Assembly: GCF_902497855.1 (NCBI RefSeq)
Contig: NZ_CABVHU010000006.1
Location: 62,001-126,000 of the forward strand
Reading direction: 5' to 3'
Source of the DNA: Pseudomonas fluorescens
GTDB taxonomy: Bacteria > Pseudomonadota > Gammaproteobacteria > Pseudomonadales > Pseudomonadaceae
DNA: 64,000 nt
The translations under genes and the position numbers were made by a program. Shown here piece by piece: positions 17,744 through 25,383 of the stretch. Under the pieces are notes generated by a model, which ran no database searches, was not told where the DNA came from, and was given only the letters and a program-made list of their open reading frames with translations. The stretch's first letter is position 1. Each line of letters starts with the position of its first letter.

Positions 17744-18142
17744 ATGACTTCATTAAAGTTCGGCGCGTCCATCCTGTTGGTCTGTCTGGCAGGCTGTGCA
17801 ACCAGCAGCAGTTCCTATGAACCGCCGCCGGTGCCGGCATCGGCGGTGACGCTTGATGATGGGCAAATCCACAGCACATTGGAGGGCCGGAAGTTCTATG
17901 GGACTACCCGAGAAGGCCGTCATCCTTACTCCTTGAGCTTTGCGCCTGGCGGAGTAGAAATATTCGAGATGGCCCCCAACAAACCTGAAAAGGAAAAATG
18001 GACGTTGAAAGACGGCGTGGTGTGTATCGAAGCCAAAGGCTATCCAACGGAGTGCAGCCTGGTGAAAGTGGCCAATAACGAATATTGGTTCGTCGATCCA
18101 AAGAGCGGGAGAATCAACGCACACCTGAAACTCACGCCTTGA
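17744..18142 (+). CDS. Small outer-envelope lipoprotein, unknown role
   Basis: A 132-residue protein whose ATG at 17744 follows AAGGAAGG. Residues 1-18 form a lipoprotein signal with lipobox LAGC, so Cys18 would be lipidated. The residue after it is Ala, with no Asp at position +2, which favours outer-membrane sorting. The mature part is hydrophilic (GRKFYGTTREGRHPYSLSF; EKWTLKDGVVCIEAKG) and has a pair of later cysteines. No family is recognised. It reads in the same direction as the preceding gene but has its own upstream gap of about 135 bases. Confidence 0.7.
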   Translation: MTSLKFGASILLVCLAGCATSSSSYEPPPVPASAVTLDDGQIHSTLEGRKFYGTTREGRHPYSLSFAPGGVEIFEMAPNKPEKEKWTLKDGVVCIEAKGYPTECSLVKVANNEYWFVDPKSGRINAHLKLTP

Positions 18143-18164
18143 TGGTCAGGCTGGTGCAGGAATG

Positions 18165-18480
18165 GGGTGTGCCCTTGGGGAAACAGCGCCAACGGCACCA
18201 CCGCGTTGGCTGTATCCACATCCACACCCTTGACCCACACCAGATCCTCCGGCCACGCCGCCCAACATGGCCCGCTGTCCGGCTCGCGCTTGACCAGCGC
18301 GATATCGAGGTCGCCCGCGCTCAGTTTCTGTTTGAGATCGCCACTCATGCCGCTGAAGGTTTCGAGGCGCGCTTCGGGTCTGGCCCGGTTGAAACCGGCC
18401 CGGATCAGCGCCAGGCGTCGGGCGTCGAAATCCTCAGGCACGCCGATGCGCAGGATCTCCAGGTCGAGGTCGCTGGAGCA
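18165..18480 (-). pseudogene. LysR regulator fragment (effector-domain piece)
   Basis: On the minus strand this reads DLEILRIGVPEDFDARRL, then GMSGDLKQKLSAGDLDIALV and VVPLALFPQG. This is the start and middle of a LysR effector-binding domain. The helix-turn-helix that should precede it is absent and so is the C-terminal third; the frame runs on into unrelated sequence antisense to the lipoprotein gene. About 105 residues remain of a normal 300. It is a remnant and is unlikely to be functional. Confidence 0.65.
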
Positions 18481-18490
18481 AACCCCGCCC

Positions 18491-18660
18491 CATCGTTCGT
18501 TTCGTCAGTTGAGCACCCTCGGCCTGCACCTCGCCCTGGAAGACCTGGGGCTGTCCAGCGCTCCTGAAGACAGTCAGCGCCTGGCAGCGGCGATCCCGCG
18601 CATGCCGCCGTTTCCCGAAGTGATCGAAACCCTGGCGCAACTCAAGGCGATGGGGTGGCT
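18491..18660 (+). pseudogene. Haloacid-dehalogenase-like fragment
   Basis: The plus strand reads HRSFRQLSTLGLHLALEDLG, then RMPPFPEVIETLAQLKAMGW. This resembles the cap-domain segment of type II haloacid dehalogenases just before the second catalytic motif. The N-terminal Asp motif and everything after the Lys/Ser region are missing. It abuts the LysR fragment and the 3' end of the Gly-rich gene. A decayed, deletion-joined remnant is the simplest reading. Confidence 0.5.
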
Positions 18661-18672
18661 GCGTTCATTCGT

Positions 18673-18972
18673 TCAGCTGCCCGTCCCGCCGCCCGCACCA
18701 CCCGTTCCGCCCCCTGCGGCCCCCGTGCCGCCGCCCGCACCGGAGCCAGAACCACTGGCCCCGCCGCTGGTGCCGGTGTCGCCCCCCGAGTCCGTGCGAT
18801 TACCGCTTGAAGGCTCGCCGGGGGTGTTATCCGGGGGCGTGGTCGGACCGCTGGTAGCGCCGGATTGGGTCCCGGTCGCATCGGCACCATCGCCCGACCC
18901 TGCGAATGTGGCCGCTGACGCCACCGATAACAATCCGGCCAACAACAACGAAGTGATTTTGCTGTTCATCAT
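18673..18972 (-). CDS. Small exported Gly/Ser/Thr-rich protein
   Basis: A 99-residue protein starting with two Met codons after GGAG. Residues 1-25 form a signal peptide (KITSLLLAGLLSVASAATFA). The rest is a low-complexity Gly-Ser-Thr tail ending in repeated GGGTG-like units. No cysteines or domains are present. It may be a periplasmic or surface flexible protein. The last 40 codons are highly repetitive on DNA level and the stop lies next to gene debris, so the C-terminus could be recently altered. The opposite strand is also open but Pro-rich and lacks a start, so the minus strand is preferred. Confidence 0.55.
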   Translation of the reverse strand: MMNSKITSLLLAGLLSVASAATFAGSGDGADATGTQSGATSGPTTPPDNTPGEPSSGNRTDSGGDTGTSGGASGSGSGAGGGTGAAGGGTGGAGGGTGS

Positions 18973-19151
18973 GGTGGGTCTCCAAAAGAAGAGTCGTTAC
19001 CTGATGTTGGTGTGAGGGGGCGGGGAGTTGGTGCCGGTTGGATGACGAGTGGTGGGGGGCGCCATTCATCATCAATGAGAGGCCGCCGACGCAACCACCC
19101 AAACGCGCCAGTGTCACACGCTAGGCACCCGCCATCAGGAGCGTCGGCCTC

Positions 19152-19946
19152 ATGAAGAATTTGCGAATCGCGACGTTCAACGTCAACGGCATGCGCGCCC
19201 GGCTGCCGAACCTGCTGGCCTGGCTGGAGCGGGAGCAACCGGACATTGCCTGCTTGCAGGAGCTCAAGTCGGTGGACACTGCGTTCCCCGCCGCAGCGCT
19301 TGAGGCTGCTGGCTACGGCGCGATCTGGCAAGGCCAGTCGTCGTGGAACGGGGTGGCGATCCTGGCGCGGGATGCACAACCGCTGGAGAGTCGGCGCGGT
19401 TTGCCGGGCGATGACAGCGACAGCCACAGTCGCTATCTGGAGGCCGCCGTGCACGGCATCCTCGTGGGTTGCCTGTACCTGCCCAACGGCAATCCGCAGC
19501 CGGGGCCGAAGTTCGATTACAAGCTGGCGTGGTTCGAGCGATTGATCGCTTACGCCAAGGACCTGCAGAGCAGCGAACACCCGGTGGTACTGGCGGGCGA
19601 CTACAACGTGGTGCCGACCGACCTGGACATCTACAACCCGCGGTCCTGGCTCAAGGATGCGCTGCTGCAACCGCAAAGCCGCGAGTGTTACCAGCGATTG
19701 CTGGATCAGGGCTGGACCGATTCCCTGCGCCATCTGTATCCGGAAGATCGCCTGTATACCTTCTGGGATTACTTCCGGCAGCACTGGCAGAAAAACTCGG
19801 GGCTGCGCATCGATCACCTGTTGCTCAACCCGGCATTGAGTCCTTATCTGCAAGAGGCGGGCGTCGACGCCTGGGTGCGCAACGAACCCCATGCCAGCGA
19901 TCATGCGCCAACCTGGATTCGGCTGGGCTCGCGCAAGCGCCGTTGA
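19152..19946 (+). CDS. xthA: Exodeoxyribonuclease III
   Basis: A 264-residue EEP-family nuclease of normal length. Visible motifs are ATFNVNGMRARL (Asn ligand), CLQELKS (metal Glu), AGDYNVVPTDLDIYNP (catalytic Asp/Asn), GLRIDHLLLN and HASDHAPTW (catalytic Asp-His). It acts as an AP endonuclease and 3'-5' exonuclease in base-excision repair in the cytoplasm. It is transcribed alone, divergent from the small Gly-rich gene. The following arylamine acetyltransferase begins 112 bases later. More than one xth-type gene is common in Pseudomonas, so this may be a paralogue. Confidence 0.88.
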   Translation: MKNLRIATFNVNGMRARLPNLLAWLEREQPDIACLQELKSVDTAFPAAALEAAGYGAIWQGQSSWNGVAILARDAQPLESRRGLPGDDSDSHSRYLEAAVHGILVGCLYLPNGNPQPGPKFDYKLAWFERLIAYAKDLQSSEHPVVLAGDYNVVPTDLDIYNPRSWLKDALLQPQSRECYQRLLDQGWTDSLRHLYPEDRLYTFWDYFRQHWQKNSGLRIDHLLLNPALSPYLQEAGVDAWVRNEPHASDHAPTWIRLGSRKRR

Positions 19947-20058
19947 TTTTTACCCGGGTGGCGATTGGCTAAATCAATTGTCGGTCGAACCGGTTTTTCC
20001 CTTATACATGGCGGCCAACAGCGCAGAGATCTGCGGCCCCCTGCATAAGGATCGAGCA

Positions 20059-20907
20059 ATGAGCGAGCCACGCCTGACCCACCTGGCGTTGTACCTGCAA
20101 CATCTGGATTTCGACGCCCCTCCGGCACCGACCCTGGAAACCCTGCGCCAGTTGCAACGGCGTCACACCGGCGCCTTTGCATTCGAAAACCTCACCACCC
20201 TGTCGGGCGAACCCGTGCTCATCGACTTGCCGTCCGTGGAGCAAAAAGTCCTGTTCGACGGTCGCGGCGGTTACTGCTATGAACTCAACAGCCTGTACCT
20301 GGCCCTGCTCCAGGCGCTGGGCTTCGACGCACGCGGCATCTCCGGCCGGGTCGTCATGGGCCAACCCGAAGGCGCGTGGACGGCTCGCACGCACCGCTTG
20401 AGCCTGGTAACCCTGGACGGCGTGCGCTACATCACCGACGTCGGCTTCGGCGGCATGGTGCCCACCGCACCGTTGATACTCGATTGCGCGACCGAACAGC
20501 TCACCCCCCACGAACCCTATCGCATCGAGCGGCATGACGACGGCTACACCCTGCGCGCCAAGGTCGCCGGGGAGTGGAAAGCGATGTACATCTTCGACCT
20601 GCAACGCCAGGAAGACATCGACTACGCCGTCGGCAACTGGTACGTCTCGACCCACTCCGAATCGTCATTCAGAAAACAACTGATGGTGGCGCGAACGGGG
20701 GAAGGATGGCGGCGTACGCTGAACAACGGCAGCTTTGCGATTCATCGGGTCGGCAGCGAGAGCGAGCGGCGGCAGGTGGCGGACGTAGACGAACTGGTGG
20801 CGTTGCTGGAGCGCGAGTTCGGGATTCGGGTGCCGGCGCATGCAGGGTTGAAGAGGGTGCTTGAGCGGTTGATCGAGCCTGTACAGGACGCTGACCAAAT
20901 GTTGTGA
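20059..20907 (+). CDS. Arylamine N-acetyltransferase
   Basis: A 282-residue protein. The ATG at 20059 follows AAGGATCG and gives the family N-terminus; a frame reaching back to 19891 overlaps xthA and is rejected. The catalytic triad is visible as Cys73 (GRGGYCYELN), His112 (ARTHRLSLV) and Asp127 (ITDVGFGG), with spacing as in bacterial NATs. It transfers acetyl groups from acetyl-CoA to aromatic amines and hydrazines. The first conserved block HTGAFAFENLTTL is intact. The gene is probably monocistronic or read with xthA; the permease gene behind it has its own upstream region. Confidence 0.88.
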   Translation: MSEPRLTHLALYLQHLDFDAPPAPTLETLRQLQRRHTGAFAFENLTTLSGEPVLIDLPSVEQKVLFDGRGGYCYELNSLYLALLQALGFDARGISGRVVMGQPEGAWTARTHRLSLVTLDGVRYITDVGFGGMVPTAPLILDCATEQLTPHEPYRIERHDDGYTLRAKVAGEWKAMYIFDLQRQEDIDYAVGNWYVSTHSESSFRKQLMVARTGEGWRRTLNNGSFAIHRVGSESERRQVADVDELVALLEREFGIRVPAHAGLKRVLERLIEPVQDADQML

Positions 20908-20909
20908 AA

Positions 20910-20919
20910 TTGTATACAA
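20910..20919. promoter_or_regulatory. TTGTATACAA palindrome before the nucleobase permease
   Basis: A perfect 10-base palindrome 71 bases upstream of the permease start. TGTATACA-type sites are common for GntR regulators, including those of purine catabolism. A role in controlling the permease is plausible but unproven. Confidence 0.35.
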
Positions 20920-20989
20920 CTCTATAGACATTTGTCCTGAGTCTTGCATACAGTGTGCGCACAACAAAAACCAGGGAACCCCCCAAACC

Positions 20990-22513
20990 ATGAAAACGCC
21001 CTCTGTTTCACACCAACGGCCCGAGGATGAAAATCTCGGGGTCGGCGCGAATATGGCTTACGGCCTGCAACATGTTCTGACCATGTACGGCGGCATCGTC
21101 GCGGTGCCCTTGATCATCGGCCAGGCGGCCGGGCTCTCGCCGGCGGACATCGGTTTGTTGATTGCTGCTTCATTGTTTGCGGGAGGCCTGGCGACATTGT
21201 TGCAAACACTGGGCCTGCCGTTTTTCGGTTGCCAGTTGCCGCTGGTGCAGGGCGTGTCGTTCTCTGGCGTCGCGACCATGGTGGCGATTGTCAGCAGTGG
21301 CGGGGAGGGTGGCTTCCAGTCGATTCTCGGGGCGGTGATTGCGGCGTCGCTGATCGGTCTGCTGATCACGCCGGTGTTCTCGCGCATCACCAAGTTCTTC
21401 CCGCCGCTGGTGACGGGCATCGTCATCACCACCATCGGCCTGACGCTGATGCCGGTGGCCGCGCGCTGGGCCATGGGCGGCAACAGTCACGCGCCGGACT
21501 TCGGCAGCATGGCGAACATCGGTCTGGCGGCGGTGACGCTGGTGCTGGTCCTGTTGCTGAGCAAGATCGGCAGCGCGACCATCTCCCGGTTGTCGATCCT
21601 GCTGGCCATGGTCATCGGTACGGTGGTCGCGGTGTTCCTCGGCATGGCGGACTTCTCGTCGGTGACCCAAGGCCCGATGTTCGGCTTCCCGACCCCCTTC
21701 CACTTCGGCATGCCGACGTTCCACTTCGCGGCGATTCTGTCGATGTGCATCGTGGTCATGGTGACCCTGGTGGAAACGTCGGCGGACATCCTTGCGGTCG
21801 GTGAAATCATCGGCACCAAGGTTGACTCCAAGCGCCTGGGCAACGGCCTGCGTGCCGATATGCTGTCGAGCATGATCGCGCCGATCTTCGGTTCCTTCAC
21901 CCAAAGCGCCTTTGCCCAGAACGTCGGGCTGGTGGCCGTGACCGGGATCAAGAGCCGTTTCGTGGTCGCCACCGGCGGCTTGTTCCTGGTGATCCTCGGC
22001 CTGCTGCCGTTCATGGGGCGGGTCATCGCCGCGGTACCGACCTCGGTACTCGGCGGTGCCGGCATCGTGTTGTTCGGCACCGTGGCGGCCAGCGGCATTC
22101 GTACGCTGTCCAAGGTCGACTACCGCAACAACGTCAACCTGATCATCGTCGCCACGTCCATTGGCTTCGGCATGATCCCTATCGCCGCACCGAGCTTCTA
22201 CGACCACTTCCCCAGCTGGTTCGCCACGATCTTCCACTCGGGCATCAGCTCCTCGGCGATCATGGCCATCGTGCTGAACCTGACCTTCAACCACCTCACT
22301 GCCGGTAACTCCGACCAGCAATCGGTGTTTGCGGCGGGTACCGAGCGGGTGCTGCGCTACCAGGATTTGGCGGCATTGCGCGAAGGGGATTATTTCAGCG
22401 AAGGCAAGTTGCACGACTGCGACGGCAAGGAGATTCCGGTGGTAGAGGCGGAGCATGAGCATGGGCACGCCGAGCCGCGGGCGGGGCATGCGAAAAGCAG
22501 TGAGCATGTGTGA
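20990..22513 (+). CDS. NCS2-family nucleobase permease (xanthine/uracil type)
   Basis: A 507-residue inner-membrane symporter with about 14 hydrophobic segments. Diagnostic stretches are YGLQHVLTMYGGIVAVP (the QH motif), PLVQGVSFSG, the ETSADILAVGEIIG substrate-motif region, and GSFTQSAFAQNVGLVAVTG near TM10. The ETSAD-type motif and the Ala-Gln-Asn-Val-Gly pattern are closer to xanthine/urate transporters than to UraA, but the substrate is not settled by sequence. The C-terminal tail of about 45 residues is acidic and His-rich (EAEHEHGHAEPRAGHA), an unusual cytoplasmic extension. It is preceded by a palindrome and stands alone. Confidence 0.85.
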   Translation: MKTPSVSHQRPEDENLGVGANMAYGLQHVLTMYGGIVAVPLIIGQAAGLSPADIGLLIAASLFAGGLATLLQTLGLPFFGCQLPLVQGVSFSGVATMVAIVSSGGEGGFQSILGAVIAASLIGLLITPVFSRITKFFPPLVTGIVITTIGLTLMPVAARWAMGGNSHAPDFGSMANIGLAAVTLVLVLLLSKIGSATISRLSILLAMVIGTVVAVFLGMADFSSVTQGPMFGFPTPFHFGMPTFHFAAILSMCIVVMVTLVETSADILAVGEIIGTKVDSKRLGNGLRADMLSSMIAPIFGSFTQSAFAQNVGLVAVTGIKSRFVVATGGLFLVILGLLPFMGRVIAAVPTSVLGGAGIVLFGTVAASGIRTLSKVDYRNNVNLIIVATSIGFGMIPIAAPSFYDHFPSWFATIFHSGISSSAIMAIVLNLTFNHLTAGNSDQQSVFAAGTERVLRYQDLAALREGDYFSEGKLHDCDGKEIPVVEAEHEHGHAEPRAGHAKSSEHV

Positions 22514-22567
22514 TTGAAAGAGGCGTCCTCCGGGACGCCTCCTGTGCAACTGACAAGCGCCGGCCCT

Positions 22568-22657
22568 TGTAGGAGCTGGCTTGCCAGCGAAGGCGGTGTA
22601 ACTGCCAACATAAATGTTGAATGTTATGGCCTCTTCGCTGGCAAGCCAGCTCCTACA
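22568..22657. repeat. REP pair (inverted palindromic units)
   Basis: Two copies of the common Pseudomonas REP core (TGTAGGAGCTGGCTTGCCAG and its complement) face each other around about 40 bases. Together they can form a long hairpin behind the permease gene. They are presumably mobilised by a RAYT transposase elsewhere in the genome. Confidence 0.85.
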
Positions 22658-22698
22658 GGGGGGCGCGCGACGTATCACGCCATTTTTTCCAGCGACCA

Positions 22699-22735
22699 CA
22701 AAAAAGCCCCCGAATCTTTCGATTCGGGGGCTTTT
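22699..22735. terminator. Bidirectional hairpin terminator
   Basis: AAAAAGCCCCCGAATC and GATTCGGGGGCTTTT arms surround a TTTC loop. It lies just beyond the 3' end of tRNA-Asn (minus strand) and after the permease, so it likely serves both. Confidence 0.8.
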
Positions 22736-22748
22736 CGATCTTGCTGTC

Positions 22749-22824
<76 letters not shown>

Positions 22825-23051
22825 ATGCCGTGTATGTTACTGATTCAAAAAGAGAAGTCAAGCATCTGTTGACTATTGGACGGTTTCAATGAGACGGACG
22901 GTGGTTTATCGGTGATTGGCGGTTACCAGATTCGCCTCAGAGGTCTACCATGGCCGCCCGGAAGTGGTTACACGCGCTGCCGGCCATTCGCCGAAAAGGT
23001 ACGCGCCATGAATCACCCAATCCTCACACCTCGCCACCACGAGGTGCTTGC

Positions 23052-23282
23052 ATGAGCATCGCTCAGATCAGCCTGCCCAAAGGGGTCGGGCCCCACGCCG
23101 AGAAGTTGTTCGACGCGATCACCCAGGCCAGCACCGCTGACGAGTTGAACCGCGCCGGCGGCAAGGCCGAAGGTTTCGTCCTCGGCCTGGAAAGCACCAA
23201 GGCGATCAAGAGTCAGGTCGCCGAATCGCTGTATGTGGCCTATGACGATGCTGCCAGCCAGCGTGCAACCGAACTGGCTTAA
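23052..23282 (+). CDS. Small hypothetical protein
   Basis: A 76-residue protein, with the ATG at 23052 preceded by GAGGTG; upstream in-frame sequence from 22950 looks non-coding. The sequence is Ala-rich and helical (MSIAQISLPKGVGPHAEKLF; TADELNRAGGKAEGFVLGLE). There is no signal peptide, membrane segment or known motif. Its stop overlaps the stop of the convergent membrane-protein gene within TTAA. I do not recognise it. Confidence 0.55.
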   Translation: MSIAQISLPKGVGPHAEKLFDAITQASTADELNRAGGKAEGFVLGLESTKAIKSQVAESLYVAYDDAASQRATELA

Positions 23283-23488
23283 CCGCCGAAGGTGATGGTG
23301 CCGAGCATCAGTTTGGCGTACAGCATCGTCGCGGCCAGTTGCACCAGCCACAAGGCCAGGCCGCCGAGGAAGACGCCGGTGGCCACTTGCATCACCAGGT
23401 TGTTCCCGCGTTTGGCCGGGGTGCGCGGGACGAAGGCATCCAGGTCGTCCAGGTCATCGCGCTCGGCGCGTAGGTCATCGTTTTTCAT
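23279..23488 (-). CDS. Small single-pass membrane protein
   Basis: A 69-residue protein. An acidic N-terminus (MKNDDLRAERDDLDDLDAF) and a basic patch (PRTPAKRGNN) precede one hydrophobic segment of about 26 residues (VATGVFLGGLALWLVQLA and following). This gives a cytoplasmic N-terminus and one membrane span. An alternative ATG six bases upstream (23494) adds two residues. The function is unknown. REP units lie directly upstream. Confidence 0.55.
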   Translation of the reverse strand: MKNDDLRAERDDLDDLDAFVPRTPAKRGNNLVMQVATGVFLGGLALWLVQLAATMLYAKLMLGTITFGG

Positions 23489-23525
23489 GTGCATTCTCGT
23501 CAGAATTCTCGGGTGTACGTAAATC

Positions 23526-23609
23526 TGTAGGAGCCGGCTTGCCGGCGAAGGCGTCGTCATGGGCGGTGCAAGGCTCGAGGCCGCCTTCGCTGGCAAGCCA
23601 GCTCCTACA
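23526..23609. repeat. REP pair
   Basis: Inverted REP units (GTAGGAGCCGGCTTGCCGGC and a GCTGGCAAGCCAGC variant) lie upstream of the small membrane-protein gene. The two arms differ slightly (CCGG against CTGG), which shows independent drift. Confidence 0.8.
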
Positions 23610-23655
23610 GGGATCACCGGTGTACAGATGAATTGTGGTTAACGCCAAATCCCTG

Positions 23656-23736
23656 TGTAGGAGCCGGCTTGCCGGCGAAGGCGTTGTCATGGGCGATGCA
23701 TGGCTTGAGGCATTCGCTGGCAAGCCAGCTCCTACA
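23656..23736. repeat. REP pair, near-copy of the preceding one
   Basis: A second inverted pair with almost the same inner sequence (GTCATGGGCGRTGCA) as the pair at 23526-23609. The two form a local tandem duplication of a whole REP doublet. Confidence 0.8.
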
Positions 23737-23798
23737 GGGGGACAGATATGTGCAGTCTAGAGCGCTTGGTTGGTGGGTTGAAAATTATCTGAGCCAAA

Positions 23799-23832
23799 TA
23801 AAAACGGGAAGCTCAAGGGCTTCCCGTTTTTC
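23799..23832. terminator. Terminator of the aminotransferase gene
   Basis: AAAACGGGAAGC and GCTTCCCGTTTT arms with a short loop, located just after the 3' end of the minus-strand aminotransferase gene. A/T runs on both sides permit function in both directions. Confidence 0.8.
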
Positions 23833-23847
23833 GTATCACCGAATCAC

Positions 23848-25044
23848 TCAGATCACCGCAACGATCGCATCCGTCACGACCTTGATGTTGCTCTGGTTCA
23901 ACGCCGCAACGCAGATGCGCCCAGTGTCCAGCGCGTAGATGCCGAACTCGTTGCGCAGGCGGGTCACTTGCTCAACCGTCAGGCCGGAGTAGGAGAACAT
24001 GCCGCGCTGACGACCGACGAAGCTGAAATCGCGCTGTGGAGCGTTTTTCGCCAGCAGGTCGACCATCTGGATGCGCATGCCGCGAATCCGCAGGCGCATT
24101 TCGGCCAGTTCTTCTTCCCACTGCGCGCGCAATTGCGGGCTGTTGAGCACGGCGGCGACGATGCTGGCGCCGTGGGTCGGTGGGTTGGAGTAGTTGGTGC
24201 GGATCACGCGTTTGACTTGCGACAGCACGCGCGCGCTTTCTTCTCTCGATTCGCTGACGATCGACAGGGCGCCCACGCGCTCGCCGTACAGCGAGAAAGA
24301 TTTGGAGAACGAGCTGGAGACGAAGAAGGTCAGGCCCGATTCGGCGAACAGGCGCACGGCAGCGGCGTCTTCATCGATGCCATCGCCAAAGCCCTGGTAG
24401 GCCATGTCGAGGAACGGCACGTGACCTTTGGCTTTCACCACCTCCAGCACGTTGTTCCAGTCCGACGGGCTCAGGTCGACGCCGGTCGGGTTGTGGCAGC
24501 AGGCGTGCAGCACCACGATCGAACCGGACGGCAGGGCGTTCAGGTCTTCCAGCAGGCCGGCACGGTTTACGTCGTGGGTCGCGGCGTCGTAGTAGCGGTA
24601 GTTCTGCACCGGGAAACCGGCGGTTTCGAACAGCGCGCGATGGTTTTCCCAGCTCGGGTCGCTGATCGCCACGACGGCGTTCGGCAGCAGTTGCTTGAGG
24701 AAGTCGGCACCGATTTTCAGGGCGCCAGTACCGCCGACGGCCTGGGTGGTGATGACGCGGCCGGCAGCGATCAGCGGCGAGTCATTGCCGAACAGCAGTT
24801 TCTGGACGGCCTGGTCATAGGCCGCGATGCCGTCGATCGGCAAGTAGCCACGGGAAGCATGTTGAGCGACGCGAATCGTCTCGGCTTCGACAACGGCGCG
24901 CAGGAGTGGAATTCGCCCCTCCTCGTTGCAATAAACACCGACCCCCAGGTTGACCTTGTTGGTACGGGTATCGGCGTTGAATGCTTCGTTGAGGCCCAGG
25001 ATTGGATCGCGTGGTGCCATTTCGACAGCGGAGAACAGGCTCAT
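23848..25044 (-). CDS. tyrB: Aromatic/aspartate-type amino acid aminotransferase
   Basis: A 398-residue PLP enzyme of aminotransferase family I (AspC/TyrB group). Motifs are LGVGVYCNEEGRIPLLRAV at residues of about 33-51, LHACCHNPTGVDLS (substrate and PLP-binding Asn), DMAYQGFGDG (PLP Asp/Tyr), SSSFSKSFSLYGERVGAL with the Schiff-base Lys, and GMFSYSGLT. It transfers amino groups between aromatic amino acids or aspartate and 2-oxoglutarate. It is divergent from uvrB, as in other Pseudomonas chromosomes. Whether it is mainly an aspartate or an aromatic enzyme cannot be decided by eye, so the symbol is tentative. Confidence 0.85.
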   Translation of the reverse strand: MSLFSAVEMAPRDPILGLNEAFNADTRTNKVNLGVGVYCNEEGRIPLLRAVVEAETIRVAQHASRGYLPIDGIAAYDQAVQKLLFGNDSPLIAAGRVITTQAVGGTGALKIGADFLKQLLPNAVVAISDPSWENHRALFETAGFPVQNYRYYDAATHDVNRAGLLEDLNALPSGSIVVLHACCHNPTGVDLSPSDWNNVLEVVKAKGHVPFLDMAYQGFGDGIDEDAAAVRLFAESGLTFFVSSSFSKSFSLYGERVGALSIVSESREESARVLSQVKRVIRTNYSNPPTHGASIVAAVLNSPQLRAQWEEELAEMRLRIRGMRIQMVDLLAKNAPQRDFSFVGRQRGMFSYSGLTVEQVTRLRNEFGIYALDTGRICVAALNQSNIKVVTDAIVAVI

Positions 25045-25383
25045 TTTTGCGGCGGCTCTGAATGGAGAGTGGAGGGACGTGTCGCGCTCCAGCCGAATGC
25101 ACTAGAGCGGTGCACAAACGGGGAGCTAGTATAGAGGCCATCACTGATCCAAGGCGACAGGCATTTCGCCTTTTAACGTAGGTTTTGCCGATTATTTTTC
25201 GATCGATCGTCGATTGCTGGCGTCAAAGACTTCAAGGGATGTAGGACGTTTGCCTTGAAAGCGCGGGCAATCGGCGCCACATTGAGCACAATCCCAGTTT
25301 TTTCCTCGGGCGACATCGGTCGTTTGCGGTCTTTTTCGTTGCTGTCCGGTTTGACCGGCCAGGCGCGAACCCAGAGGTTTTGT
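25045..25383. other. Divergent promoter region between aminotransferase and uvrB
   Basis: A 339-base non-coding interval. It contains an alternating TCGATCGATCG tract near 25199-25209. I searched by eye for a LexA-type box (CTGTA-n-TACAG) before uvrB and did not find one. No small gene is evident. Confidence 0.45.

Noticed and set aside
18667..19015. Pro-rich plus-strand protein (PPPAPPVPPP repeats)
   Set aside because: No start or ribosome site, and the minus strand has a clean signal peptide with a GGAG site.
21170..22699. 509-codon open frame opposite the permease
   Set aside because: It runs through a REP unit and is full of Arg, His and Asp; the permease frame is clearly the gene.
23526..23736. 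Possible short CRISPR-like array
   Set aside because: Repeats are inverted pairs with REP cores and no regular unique spacers; no cas genes are nearby.
25205..25383. LexA/SOS box before uvrB
   Set aside because: No CTGTA-n-TACAG pattern could be found by eye.
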